From NCBI GenBank assembly GCA_963693305.1, contig OY855916.1, positions 4,161,001 through 4,225,000 on the forward strand: a stretch of 64,000 nucleotides of DNA. The letters are read 5' to 3'. Every line of letters starts with the position of its first letter. Within the stretch, counting starts at the first letter, position 1. The notes under the pieces were generated by a model. That model was given only the letters and a program-made list of their open reading frames with translations. It made no database searches and was not told where the DNA came from. The translations under genes and the position numbers were made by a program. The DNA comes from Meandrina meandrites. Taxonomy: Eukaryota; Cnidaria; Anthozoa; Scleractinia; Meandrinidae. Positions 12,036-22,999 of the stretch are shown in pieces.

Positions 12036-12096
12036 CCCAACTATACTAGAGGAAAAGAAGATTTACTTTTAAATTATTTGCTGCTGCTGCTCGAAG
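12036..12096 (+). other. Exon-like cassette, copy 3b
   Basis: Acceptor 'tttcactttcag', body reading QPNYTRGKEDLLLNYLL in its best frame, donor CGAAG|GTGAGAG. A decayed further copy starts near 12,526. The 3b pair spacing (about 490 bp) equals that of the cassette pairs in copies 4 and 5, so a tandem pair is the ancestral state of the unit. Confidence 0.45.
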
Positions 12097-13127
12097 GTGA
12101 GAGACGAGTTCTACTTCGTTGTATAAAGTTTAGCAAACAGAATTGAATTCACAGCATTTTTTGTCACAAGTCATATGCCCACCATACTCTCAGGGTAGTC
12201 AAAGGTGGCAAAATTTGCATGGAACACTTTGATATTCTTAGAATGATGATAGGGAACTGCGGCTTTTGGCGCAATACTTACTGCAGAATTTCCAAAGTTG
12301 CGCTGCAAACTTGTATGGATTTTTCTTATTTCTTTTTTAATTTCTCAATGGATTTAAAACACAAAACTGCATTAAAACGACGAAAATGAAATGTCTAAAG
12401 ACAATTTATGCGATTCTGCTAAAAACATTATATAGCGAAGAAGAATTTTGAAATAACCTTGTTCTTAAATAATTAATTTGTGTGAAAATCGATTGCAACG
12501 TAGTCACCTTGTTTTGCTTGCAGCCCAACTCTACAAGGAGAGTAGAAGAGTTACTTTTTGAAAAAGCGTGTTCTTGAATAATTAATTAGTTTCAAAATGT
12601 CATATATTAACATTTGAAAAGAACTTTGATCAAACTTCTAGGACAGATGTCTGATGTATTTGAAAATACATGTATCTGTATGTAACAGTTAAAAGATCGC
12701 AGATACATGTATTTGTATGTAACAGTTTAAAGATCGCAGATTTACATCAAATGTTAGCAATCAATACAGATAAACGATTTCACGCCGAAATATTAAGAAA
12801 ATCAAACAACAGCTGCAACTTGCAAAAACTCTGTCGATTTTTTTTGGCATTATTTTCAAGCTAGAGCTAGAACACGATATTTCAAAGGTTCTGCCAAGTT
12901 TCAGCGCTTTTTTTTTCGTACGGTTTAAAAAATTTCGGACGGAAATTAAGGGATTTTTGCTCTCTAAGTTGTCGTTGCTTTGCAAACCTGCATTCTGTGT
13001 TGTTGGACAAGCGTTGTTATTTTCAAATGCGCCACGATTTCGTGCCGCTTGCAATGGCTTTACTTTTGCCGTACAATCCCAAAGCTTTTCTCGGTTTCTG
13101 TAGCATTGAGCGACTAGGAGTATTTGT

Positions 13128-13255
13128 TTGGATGGGTTGTTATGCCACCGTGGAGCTACCCCCAACATTGTACCTATTTATTTTGGTAAGAGGCACCATG
13201 AGAGTAAAGTGTCTTGCCCAAGAACACAACGGGGGAAACACCTAGCCAAGAATAA
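13128..13255 (-). mobile_element. SINE body fragment
   Basis: On the minus strand this reads '...ttcttgggcaagacactt' followed by 'tactctcatggtgcctct' and a 'gggggtagctcc' word. It matches the body of the SINE at 52,233-52,450. The tRNA head is not visible. The same fragment is at 22,240-22,345 and 26,268-26,375, at equal positions in their units. Confidence 0.6.
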
Positions 13256-14664
13256 ATTCATAAACTGACTGAGGCAAAATTTAGCTTGTCCCATATCTTT
13301 TAAAAAGCTTATATCCCGGCTGTTTTGGGCGCGATTCAGCTCAAATTTTACAGAGACATACAGGAATCATGGAAGGTTACGAAAACACGAGTGCCAAAGG
13401 GGACATGTAATTCTGATAATTACATTCCACGATATGTTGTGAACAGAATAAAAACAATGCATTTTAAAAAAGAACACGTTCGTTTATGAATTTCGATGGG
13501 TTTAACTATTTTGGGAAATGATGTACCTCAAATTTTGTTATCATAAGCTATTGAAAAGAAAGAAAAGGGAAATGAGAAGTCAGACTAAGAATCAAAGGGC
13601 TCTATGTGTCACGACTGTTTTTTTTTATGAGCCACTGCGCTCGGAAAATGAATTGATAAAACACGAGGATTTATCAAACCGCAACGCGGTCTACCTAGAC
13701 TTTCTAAAAGTCGTTCGCTTCTCGTTTCCGGTTTAGCAGTAGTCCCCCGCGCGACCGACTTCAAACACTTGTAGCGCGCAAAATTAACAGGAGGAATTTT
13801 CCTCCTGTGGTTTTATCCAATCATAAACAGCGTTGTCAAAGACCACGTCAATCACACCAGATTCTTGCCGGATCGATCAAGCGCGTGAGTTGAAACTTGA
13901 ATCCCTTTCAATCGTCTCTTAAGTGAGTTTTGATTTCTCCGTTTGCTGTTTTCTTTATATTAAGCGTTCAATTAGGAACACAATCGCGTATGGTTTGCGA
14001 AAGGTAAACTGCAGAAATATTCACGAATATCGCCTGCGTCGCAGACAGTGCAATCTATGCAGTGGCTTCCAAAAGCTTGTTCTGGCGTCCCGCAGGATTG
14101 TGGTTAGACAGCTTATTGCGGAAGATCTATTTCGATTGAGAATACAAAAGGGGTCGACAGATGGTTGACAGGCCTAACGCGACTCCCGTAGTTTCGAGTC
14201 TTTTAGCCATGACGAGCTTTGCCCTCGAAAAAAATTTATGCAAATTAGGCTACGGGTAGATTGAATCTACCCATGGCTTATTATTAACTGTAATAGAAGA
14301 ACGTATTTCGCAAGATTAGCACCATCTACGTGTTGGCGGTAACACCTTTTCGAACTTGATCAAAAATATTTTCCAGACGCTTTCTGGCATTTTATAATAT
14401 TAACGGCTTCCCTGGAGAGAAAGAATAACAAAAACAGATATTAGCTGGAGCACGAGATTGATTTTGGTGACTAACTAGCTAAGAAAAATTAACAACAAAC
14501 ATCGAAGCGTGAGATTCATGGTTAACAACAGTTTAGCTGGCAGCTCATAAAAAGGTCTTACGTTAAAAACATTAGCGCGAGGTTTATATTCTGCCTACAG
14601 ATAACAACAGCTCAATAAAGAACTGACTACCCAAGTAGGACAGAATAGTTAAGCGCGGGGTTAA

Positions 14665-14815
14665 TGTAGAATGAGCGTGTGAATGCGTGCGTGTGGAATG
14701 TGTGTGGAATGTGAGTGTCATTATGTAATAGACTTAATATATGCTTGTAACGTTCATTCAAGGGAGTTCGAATAAATTGTACACGTTGGTTGGAGCTCGG
14801 CTCTCGAAATCGTCA
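14665..14815 (+). repeat. 5' LTR
   Basis: Starts TGTAGAATGAGCG and ends GAAATCGTCA, so it has the usual TG...CA borders. By eye it is identical to the 3' LTR, which points to a recent insertion or recent conversion. Confidence 0.93.
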
Positions 14816-15443
14816 TGGTGTCCTGCTTGGCCTTCTCAACCTCAGGAACGTTCCAAGAGATCAAATCCTAGGTTCTCCTGCTCAGCGATTGATGTCCAGG
14901 CGCACAAGGTGCGTTCTTCCAGTTGCTAAAAAACTTCTCACTCCCAAAACACTCAACAGCAGGGACGTGTCCTCGCGTTTGAAGTTGAAACGTCAACAGC
15001 AGAAGTATTATTACGATCAGCATGCCAAACCTCTCCCACCTCTCAGTCCACAGCAGGTTGTGCGACTTCAGACCAATAAAGGATACCAGAAATTGGGCGT
15101 CGTTAAGCAACCCGCCGCACAGCCACGGTCGTACATTGTACAAGCTGAAGGAAAGGAGTACCGCCGAAACCGAAGACATCTACTGTCTGTTCCGGAACCA
15201 GTGACAGACCACGATGTACCTCCTCCTTCCTCACCTGTTGTAGCATCCGACCATAATGTACCTCCTTCCCCGACTGTTGCGTTTCCAACACCCGAGACGC
15301 CTGCCAAATCTGCAGTCACACAGCAGTCTTCGGCAAATACACCCGTCAGACCCCAGGTCCCAGCTCGTGGCCCAGAAGGTTATGCTACCAGATCCGGGAG
15401 GATTTCAAGACCGAATCCGAAGTTTCAGGACTATGTTACTTGA
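14790..15443 (+). pseudogene. Gypsy integrase C-terminal remnant
   Basis: The open frame begins inside the LTR and continues into the C-terminal end of a Ty3/gypsy integrase. A 'GSPAQRLMSRRTR' stretch follows the core domain in this family, then 'KYYYDQHAKPLPPL', a beta-rich region 'VVRLQTNKGYQ...RSYIVQAEGKEYRRNRRHL', a Pro/Ser-rich linker, and an end 'ATRSGRISRPNPKFQDYV'. The DDE catalytic core and HHCC zinc finger are missing. The fusion of LTR to this tail is the deletion joint at about 14,816. The fragment cannot act as an integrase. Confidence 0.85.
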
Positions 15444-15586
15444 CTGGAAACATTGAACTTCTATGAGCTTGCTCAGTCACTAGGATTGTTAATGACACTG
15501 TTTTGACTGTTTTGCCTTCTGATTTATTCCGCCTGTTATTTTGTTTTCATAAGCTTTGCTATAATGTGCTTATTTGCAAAGGGGGA

Positions 15587-15737
15587 TGTAGAATGAGCGT
15601 GTGAATGCGTGCGTGTGGAATGTGTGTGGAATGTGAGTGTCATTATGTAATAGACTTAATATATGCTTGTAACGTTCATTCAAGGGAGTTCGAATAAATT
15701 GTACACGTTGGTTGGAGCTCGGCTCTCGAAATCGTCA
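15587..15737 (+). repeat. 3' LTR
   Basis: Same 151 bp as 14,665-14,815. Preceded by the polypurine tract and followed by the GTTAA target duplication. Confidence 0.93.
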
Positions 15738-16418
15738 GTTAATATTCTGCCTACAGATAACAACAGTTCAATAAAGAACTGACTACCCAAGCAGGACAGA
15801 ATAATTTAGTGCGGGGTTAATGTTCTGCCTACAGATAACAACAGCTCAATAAAGAACTGACTACCCAAGTAGGACAGAATAGTTAAGCGCGAGGTTAATA
15901 CTCTGCCCACAGATAACAACAGTTCAATCCAAGAAAAGCAAAATTTAAGTGTATAAGACAGAATAATTTAGCGCGAGGTTAATATTCTGCCTACAGATAA
16001 CAACAGTTCAATAAAGAACTGACTACCCAAGTAGGACAGAATAATTTAGTGCGGGGTTAATGTTCTGCCTACAGATAACAACAGCTCAATAAAGAACTGA
16101 CTACCCAAGTAGGACAGAATAGTTAAGCGCGAGGTTAATACTCTGCCCACAGATAACAACAGTTCAATCCAAGAAAAGCAAAATTTAAGTGTATAACTTC
16201 TAAATATTGTTAATACAACTTACCGATGTGGTTTTTGTCTAGCTTCCATAACATGGTTTGCAACCTTGTATTTCCCGCCAGAATTAATTTATTCGCTGTA
16301 ACAATGATCGAAAGACGAAAATGCCGAATCTTTTATATTCATTAAACAAAACGCTTGCATATTCCTGGCCGTCGACTTCTGGGTTCGCAATCGTCTACAC
16401 TTGCAACATAGCGAGAAC

Positions 16419-17955
16419 CAGGGGTGGATCCAGGATTTTAGATGAGTGATTTGCACCAACTTAACTAAAAAGGGGGGGGGGGGTTGTTGGGGCATGCTTC
16501 CTCAAGCACCTCCACAGAAAGCATGATTCTGTACAAAAAATCATTCATGTTTCTTAACCCTTTACAGCCCAAATTATTTTGGAACTCAATTTAGTACTTA
16601 ATCTGAGGTCCCCAAAAATATAAAATATGTCACGCATATGTCACAACAGAAATATGTCACGCATATGCTACAACTCAGTAAAGCCTTGCGTAAATATTTA
16701 ACTTGTTTCCTATACGTAAATCCATTAAAATAACCCGTAAAATGATTTTTACGGTTTATACTATATATAAATAAATTTTCATTTGTAAAACTCCCTGAAG
16801 AAGTCCGCGACAGTCGGACGACACGCGTAGGAGAATAAATCAGTTGTTCAAAATACCGTTCGCATACCGTGCTGTTCACTAGTTTAGTTTCCAAAAAAAT
16901 ATCTTCTAAAGTCGATACTGGAGGAAGCCACATGAAGAACGGAGCTGGTAAAATTATAGTTGCTCCGGGCCAAAGAGAAAATTCGCCATTGCAATCACAC
17001 AGAAACACTGCTAAATTATGCAACTAACATTTCCCGCTGGCGGACGTCGAAAATGTGAGACTGTGGATATAATACGTGTACAATTTGTTTGAGAAGTTTA
17101 TTCGTATTTCGCCCGCAATGGACCTCAAAAGAAACATACGGTAAACAAAATGCACCATCAAGATATTTAGAGCATGCTAGCCAGGGGAATCTTTTCAGCG
17201 GTCAGCTCAACACAAAATGACAGTTTGATTCGAATATTCAACTGACGCTGGAAGTCAAATAGCTCACCTGGTTTCCACACATTCTCTATGAACTTGAGCT
17301 TGTCCTGGTCCGAATATGTTCTGACTTCCTTGAAAACCAAGCCAACATCGTACTGAGCCAATCCTCTTTCAAACTGGATATATGAATTAAAATCCCTGAA
17401 ATCCTGTCTTCCTCCGTAGCAAGTTACCCAGTGAACTCTTGTCGGAACATGAACAAACGAAGGACTTTCGGGGAGAGGCTTCCCTTTATATACGATTGTC
17501 ACTAGTTTGCACGGTAGTTTGCGGCTTGGATAGCCAATCACAACGGAGTTTGAGTAGTTCGCAAGACAATGTGAGTGTTTCTGGCCAATCGGAGAGGGTT
17601 TTGAGTGATTTGTGAAAGGATCCATATACCCCCCAGTCCCACCCACTGCGTACAATTTTTTTCCAGTCGTGCCTACGAATTTTTTCGCGTTGATCTGGAA
17701 GTATCGACAAAGGACGAAAGCGCGCGAACGGAGACTCGTCGAATTCGCTCGGGAAGGGCTGGATTTGCTGTTTAATCAACGGAATAACGAGATACGACGC
17801 GTTTTTCTTTGTTTTATTTTATAATAAACAATAAAATAAGAAGGATAATTGATTTTTTGAACTACATAACGAATCTGAGAAATAAAAAACGCAAATATTT
17901 GGAAACATTTGAGTGATTTCTGCAAATCACTTGAACTACTCTGGATCCACCCCTG
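16419..17955. mobile_element. hAT-like element, 5-bp TSD
   Basis: Perfect 15-bp TIRs CAGGGGTGGATCCAG (16,419-16,433) and CTGGATCCACCCCTG (17,941-17,955), with AGAAC on both sides (16,414-16,418 and 17,956-17,960). CAG...CTG ends with a 5-bp duplication fit hAT5-type elements; the element at 62,531-62,955 has the same end type and duplication length. Two minus-strand frames lie inside (16,598-17,023 and 17,167-17,655), without a recognisable hAT dimerisation or BED domain. Confidence 0.75.
17167..17655 (-). CDS. Unrecognised ORF inside hAT-like element
   Basis: 162 codons on the minus strand. Visible features: an N-terminal 'GQKHSHCLANYSNSVVIGYP' stretch, a mid region with 'VTCYGGRQDF' and a charged C-terminal part with 'VFKEVRTYSDQDKLKF'. 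Composition is protein-like rather than repeat-like. I do not recognise a family. It may be a captured exon or a degraded transposase segment; a chance frame is also possible. Confidence 0.3.
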   Translation of the reverse strand: MYAVGGTGGYMDPFTNHSKPSPIGQKHSHCLANYSNSVVIGYPSRKLPCKLVTIVYKGKPLPESPSFVHVPTRVHWVTCYGGRQDFRDFNSYIQFERGLAQYDVGLVFKEVRTYSDQDKLKFIENVWKPGELFDFQRQLNIRIKLSFCVELTAEKIPLASML

Positions 17956-18730
17956 AGAACTATATTACAAAGAAAATGAAACGAAGATGCGTTAAGATGC
18001 TCCTCAATTCAAGCAGATTAGTCAAGAAATAAATTATTATAGAGTCCTTAAAAGCGCCACGGCCACTTCTCGTGCTATTCGTGCATTCTTCATATTACCG
18101 CTTTTCGAAAATACTTTTGATCCAGCTATTACTGATGTCAATTTTACTCGGCTTGCATATACATGTACAGATGCAACTTACCAAAGACGATTTATACGCG
18201 CGGCTTTGTTGTGGATAATCAATGATGTGTTTCCAGTCTCGGTCAATCTCGTGTAGTACCGATATAAAAATGCCAGCTTAGATTTGATAGTGTTGCCAGG
18301 AAAATTTTTGGGCACAATAGCTTTGAAGTCTCGCAAACGCCTGTATAATAGCACTTAAACGAGGAAAACTCCATAAGAGGATTTACTGAATAGTCACTGA
18401 ATACATTACGACCACATGAGACCACGAATGCAGAGACTGCGTGACAAAAGAAAAGATCTGCGGTCCAGTTTCATGTCACATTTCCTGGCATGCGATGACA
18501 AGTTTTGTACAAGATTAAACGACCTCCTGGGCAGAATTCTTTTTGAGGGCAAAGCTCGTCATGAAACATTTGTCGAATTACTACTCTGAAAATTTGATCT
18601 TCCGACTAATTTTTCTTCGCATCTTTATCTTAAGGGCATATGCATATATATACAGTCCGTTTAAGAGAGAAATGAATTGTTTTTCGTGTGTAATTCAAGC
18701 GTTTTGAATTTAGTTTTGGAATCGGAGAAG

Positions 18731-18888
18731 CAGGAGCTGATAACGGCGGTGAACTTTGTGCTAACGCTCCGTAAAAACTAAAATCTTTAGATGGTGGTTG
18801 TCTTACGTGAGATGCTAATTATCTTAGTTGAAGATTTTAGTTTTTACGTAGCATTAGTACAAAGTTCGCCGCCGTTTATCAGCTCCTG
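18731..18888. mobile_element. MITE, CAGGAGCTGATAACGGCGG ends, copy 1
   Basis: 158 bp that is almost all inverted repeat: arms of about 57 bp (CAGGAGCTGATAACGGCGG inward to 'actaaaatctt') around a roughly 45-bp loop. Related copies are at 23,000-23,123 (left arm cut) and 27,428-27,587. Confidence 0.75.
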
Positions 18889-20710
18889 CCTCCCCTCACG
18901 CTACTCGCTTGCTAGTTCATGCTAATAGGAACGTTTCGGTGTTCCCATACATCCCTTTATAATTTTGAAACATCAACAGTCGCTCCATTTGTGTGGGCCC
19001 TCTGTGGATATTCTGGTTCGATTTAGTCGTCAATTAGGTGTATGTTGTTTCTGTTCTTAAAGAAGACCCTCAGCATTTTATTAAGTTTGCATCAGGTGAT
19101 GGTAAAATTAAAGTTCAAAGCGAAGTTTCTGTAATCACTAGCAGACAGAAGATTATCGGTGTCACGCTGTGTGCCACAAAGGTCAAAGAAAACGTAGCAG
19201 ATTTCATAATAAACTTTATTAAACGCTAATTGTTTGCAACATTCGAAGAAGGTAAAATCAAGCTTATTATACTTATAAATTGTGATGGCGGATTTTCAAA
19301 GACATAAAAACTCCCGTGTAAATGTTACAATGGCAGCCGCCAGCTCAAAGCTGCTGTAAGACACAACAAATCATGAACAAATGTGCCGATAGATAAAAGC
19401 GATCGCGCCGGTACATCTATATATGTTTCTAAACTCTCATAAAACTACAGAGAGAAAGAGCTAGAAGGAAACAACTTGCCTCTTATTTCATCCAGATGTA
19501 CTCACAATAGAATTCCATAGTAAAACCCTTCCACGTTTCATCGACTTCACCACAAAATCAGGATTTGTGGTATCTTGAGTAATCATCGGCGAAGAAATCA
19601 ATATACTTAACCGTAATGTCCAACTCAGCAAAGCCACTGGGAGCTGCGCTCAAAAAGCTAAGATTCTGCCTTTGGCTCTAGAACGTTGGACGAAGGATCT
19701 TCCTCTTATCATGATATCAGCGTCTTGCCAATGGCAGTAACGATCCCATCAACTACAGAATAGACTACACATTTCTTCGAAAAAATCAAAACGCTTGAAA
19801 AAAAAAAACACGAAAAATAAATCATTTCTCTCTTAAACGACTCTATTTACATGCATACAATGCCCTTAAGATAAAAGTGTGAAGGAAAATCGGAGCATAG
19901 CAATTCGGCAAATGTCACGCTAAAAATACCAGAAACTACGAGAGTCGCGTTAGGTCTGTCAATCATCTGTCAACATCGACCGAAGGAAGGAAGGACCGAC
20001 CGCTACCAACTCCCTACAAAAACCTAAACTCCTGTTTTGCATACGCAGAAACAGTCGTAAAAAATGAACTCAAATTTCCAAATTTTCTCCTCCTCACCCC
20101 CACCCCTGCCTCGTTGGGTTGTTTTGAGACTCCCCTTCCTCAAAGTTTGAACGGTCAGACGGTCGGATGCTCGCTCGGACGCTCGTATACTCACTTGACA
20201 ACCACATTTTGGCGGCTGGATGGGTTTAAGCAATAGACTACACTTTCTAGGGGTTTACCGGCGCAATAAAACCCCGCAAGATAATGTGAGAACACGAGGA
20301 AAGCTTGTAGATTTGCAAGCTTTCCGAGTGTTCTCCCAACATCTGAAGGGGATTTATTATTTCTTGTTTAACACCTGGTTTTAGACGTTGTAACCAGGTC
20401 TTCTTATTTAGCAGCCAGGCCTTCCCTTGAAAATAATTATTTCTCTCTATTTTCTTTTTTACCCGACCGATTTCACGAGAGTGAGGGCGAGGGGAAACAC
20501 AGCCATTTTACTGGGATGGCCTAAGCGGGCAATACGTTAACATATCTCCAGCTCTTATTGACTTTCTTGTATTCAACAGATATTGCTGCCACTGAAAAAG
20601 AAAAAAAAGCTCCGAGTGGGGGCGAGACTGAGATGGCCTGGCTTTCAAAACAACTGCGTTTTTTATACGAAAGTTTTGTTAAGTAATTTTCTCAGTAAAA
20701 CAAAAGCACC

Positions 20711-20720
20711 GTGACGTCAC
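20711..20720. promoter_or_regulatory. CRE-like palindrome upstream of exon cassette
   Basis: GTGACGTCAC contains the full CREB/ATF palindrome TGACGTCA. It is followed within about 75 bp by the exon-like block that ends at a splice donor (20,790/20,791). The other copies have decayed versions at the same place (gtgacggcac near 9,467; gtgacgtgacgtc near 24,660). This suggests a promoter module that was duplicated; activity is not shown. Confidence 0.4.
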
Positions 20721-20721
20721 G

Positions 20722-20791
20722 TCTTGATCCGCAAAGAAAACCAAACGAAATTTGCTTTGGTTGCAAAAAAGGCTACTGCGTTTACAACAGG
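20722..20791 (+). other. Exon-like block 1 of cassette, copy 4
   Basis: From just after the CRE-like site to a donor 'aacagg|gtatgt'. One frame reads NEICFGCKKGYCVYNR, with Cys-x2-Cys-x4-Cys. Joined to the next block in phase 0 (after AGG) the frame stays open. The start of the exon is not defined by any signal I can see. Confidence 0.35.
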
Positions 20792-20882
20792 GTATGTATG
20801 ATCTGTTTTTGAAATACGAAGTGCTCTACATGATCTTAATGTGGAAATCGATTGTAACGTAGACACCTCGTTTCACTTTCAG

Positions 20883-20941
20883 TCCAACTTTACAAGGAGA
20901 GTAGAAGAGTTACTTTTGAATTATTTGCTGCTGCTGCTAAG
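20883..20941 (+). other. Exon-like block 2 of cassette, copy 4a
   Basis: Acceptor 'tttcactttcag', donor CTAAG|GTGAGAG. Reads SNFTRRVEELLLNYLLLLL in the frame that continues block 1. A CTG run gives the leucines. No known domain recognised. Confidence 0.45.
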
Positions 20942-21370
20942 GTGAGAGAGCATGCGACGAATGTCTGTTCCGTTGTGTAAAGTTTGGTCAACAGTATTGA
21001 ATTTACAACATATTTTATCATTAGTCATATGCTTACCGTAGTCTCACGGTAGTTAGAGCTGGCAAAATTTGTACGGAACACTTTGATATTCTTAGAATGA
21101 TGTTACGAAATTTTTCGCGCAATACTTACTGCAGAATTTCTAAAATTGCGCTGTAAATTTGTATCGATTCTTCTTATTTTTTAACAATTTCTCAATGGAT
21201 TTAAAACACAAAACTGCATTAAGACGACGAAAATGAAATCTCTAAAGACGATTTATGCAATTCTGCTAAAAACATTACATAGCGAAGAAGAATTTTGAAA
21301 TAACCCTGCTGTTAAATAATTAATTTGTGTGAAAATCGATTGCAACGTAGACACCTTGTTTCGCTTTCAG

Positions 21371-21431
21371 CCCAACTTTACAAGGGGAAAAGAAGAGTTA
21401 CTTTTGAACTATCTGCTGCTGCTGCTCGAAG
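21371..21431 (+). other. Exon-like block 2 of cassette, copy 4b
   Basis: Lies 488 bp after 4a, with acceptor 'ttcgctttcag' and donor CGAAG|GTGAAAG. It is part of the tandem pair also seen in copies 3 and 5. Confidence 0.4.
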
Positions 21432-22239
21432 GTGAAAGTTCTGTTTAGCCAACAGAATTGAATTCACAATATTTTTTGTCATAAGTCATATGCCCACCAT
21501 ACTCTCAGGGTAGTCAAAGCTGGCAAAATTTGCATGGAACACTTTGATATTCTTAGAATGATGATAGGGAACTGCGGCTTTTGTCGCATAAAATACTACA
21601 GAATTTCCGATTATTTTTTTAATTTCTCAATGGATTTGAAACACAAAACTGCAGTAGGAGCAATTTATACGACTGCGCTATAGTCTAGAAGAAGTTTAAA
21701 AAAGCGTGTTCTTGAATAATTAATTATTTTTAAAAGTCATATATTTACATTTGAAAAGAACTTTGACCAAACTTCTAGGACAGATGTCTGATGTATTTGT
21801 CTGAGAGGTGCTATTTTAAACCCGTTTTTGAAAAGGAAAACATTAAAACTTGTATTTAAAAGTTAAAAGATCGGAGATTTACATCAAATGTTAGCAATCA
21901 ATACAGATAAACGATTTCACGCCGAAATATTGAGAAAATCAAACAACTTGCAAACCCTCTATTTTGCATCATTCGCAAGCTAGAGCTGCCAAGTTTCAGC
22001 GTGTTTTTTTTTCGTACGGTTTGAAAAATTTCGGACGGAAATTAGGGGATTTTTGCTCTCTAAGTTGTCGTTGCTTTGCGAAACTACATTCTGTGTTATT
22101 GGACGAGTGTGTTATTTTCAAATTCGCCACGATTTTGTGCCGCTTGAAATGGCTTTACTTTTGAACGTACAATCCCAAAGCTTATCTCGGTTTCTGTAGC
22201 ATTGAGCGACGAGAAGTATTTGTTTGGATGGGTTGTTAT

Positions 22240-22345
22240 GCCATCGTGGGGCTACCCCCAGCATTGTACCCATTTATTTTGGAAAGAGGCACCATTATAG
22301 TAAAGTGCGGGGGCATGACGCGGGGAACACCTAGCCATGGATAAA
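22240..22345 (-). mobile_element. SINE body fragment
   Basis: Same fragment as 13,128-13,255 in the matching position of this unit, with a small internal rearrangement: the 'cttgggcaagacact' word is partly lost. Confidence 0.5.
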
Positions 22346-22999
22346 TTCATAAGGCAAAATTTTGCTTGTCCTTTATCTTTTAAAACGCTTATATCTCGGT
22401 TGTTTTGGACGTGATTGAGCTCAAATTTTACAGAGACATAAAAGAATCGTGGAAGGTTACGAAAAAACGAGTGCCAAATGAGAGATGTTATTCTGATAAT
22501 TACATTCCACGCTTTAATGTTGAGAACAGAAAAGAACAATGCATTTTTAAAAAAAACATCACGTCCGTTTCTGAATTTCGATGTATTTAACTATTGTAAG
22601 AAATGATTTACCTCAAATTTTGTTATCATAAGTGAGTTTTGGTTTCTGTTTGCTATTTGCTAGTTTGCGTTCAATTAGGAACACAATCGGGTATGGTTTG
22701 CGAAAGGCAAACTGAAGATATATTCACGAACATCGCCTGCATCGCACAAAGTGTAATCTACGCAATGGCTCCCAAAAGCTTGTTCTGGCATCCCGCAGGC
22801 CAGGATTGTGGCTACACAAATTATTGCGCAAGATCTATTTCGATCTAGAATACAAAAGGGGTTGACAGATGGTTGACTGACCTAACGCGACTCCCATAGT
22901 TTCGGGTCTTTTGGCGAAACATTTGCCGAATTGCTACCCTCTGAATATTTACTGAAAATCTCATCTTCCGACCAATTTCTCTTAGCATTTTATCTTAAG

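Larger units (their letters stand above)
8431..14207. repeat. Complex repeat unit, copy 3 (left part)
   Basis: Begins at the same 'gccgtaaacaagtaaac' boundary and shows the GC-rich head (8,540-8,700), hairpins (8,765-8,815), cassettes at 9,626 and 12,036, and a truncated copy of the 4,678 transposon. The segment 12,600-14,200 (SINE piece, CCGGTTTAGCAG region, 'gcaaactgcagaaatattcac') matches 21,860-22,900 and 25,860-27,250. The unit is split at 14,151-19,982 by nested transposons. Confidence 0.7.
14665..15737 (+). mobile_element. Ty3/gypsy LTR retrotransposon, internally deleted
   Basis: Two 151-bp LTRs in direct orientation flank about 770 bp. A 5-bp target duplication GTTAA lies at 14,660-14,664 and 15,738-15,742. 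A polypurine tract (aaaggggga, 15,578-15,586) abuts the 3' LTR. Only the last part of the integrase frame remains: gag, protease, RT, RNase H and most of the integrase are gone, and no primer-binding site can be placed with confidence. It inserted into one repeat of the 80-bp array. Confidence 0.92.
14574..16192. repeat. 80-bp tandem array with 240-bp higher-order period
   Basis: Repeats of about 80 bp (landmarks 'attctgcctacagataacaa' and 'aagaactgactacccaag') at 14,574-14,664 and 15,738-16,192, interrupted by the gypsy element. The block ending 'atccaagaaaagcaaaattt' recurs 240 bp later, so three subtypes make a higher-order unit present nearly twice. Confidence 0.85.
14208..18563. mobile_element. 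4.36-kb TIR element, CATGACGAGCTTTGCCCTC ends
   Basis: A perfect 19-bp inverted repeat, CATGACGAGCTTTGCCCTC, ends at 14,208-14,226 and 18,545-18,563. Empty sites in the other repeat copies (22,905-22,930 and 27,245-27,270) read straight through from 'gtctttagc' to 'gaaacattt', so the insertion is bounded to within a base or two. No clear target duplication is seen. Just inside the left end is a small hairpin (gggtagattgaatctaccc, 14,252-14,270). No transposase is recognised; the body is a tandem array, a gypsy element and a hAT-like element, so it is non-autonomous. Confidence 0.65.
14151..19982. mobile_element. Outer element with about 200-bp inverted ends
   Basis: Sequence 19,788-19,982 is the reverse complement (with scattered changes) of 14,151-14,207 joined to 18,564-18,705. 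Shared words include 'gattgacagacctaacgcga', 'ttaagagagaaatga' and 'ttcaagcgttttg'. Only the left-end sequence occurs at 22,860-22,990 and 27,210-27,420. The left arm is interrupted by the 14,208-18,563 element. Between the arms lies a MITE (18,731-18,888) and about 0.9 kb (18,890-19,787) in which I see nothing recognisable; the 63-codon frame at 19,038 has no identifiable motif. Superfamily unknown. Confidence 0.5.

Noticed and set aside
12761..13168. 135-codon minus-strand frame
   Set aside because: Covers a T-run-rich spacer and a SINE piece; the matching regions in units 4 and 5 are closed by frameshifts.
13923..14168. Cys-containing frame 'VNCRNIH...CNLCSGFQ', also at 27,021-27,221
   Set aside because: Copy 4 (22,680-22,850) is open in another frame instead; none shows a preserved reading frame across copies.
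14868..15319. Minus-strand frames of 62-103 codons
   Set aside because: They are the antisense of the gypsy integrase tail.
18890..19787. 63-codon frame at 19,038-19,229 as a transposase piece
   Set aside because: No motif, no relation to the element's ends, and length is within chance expectation.
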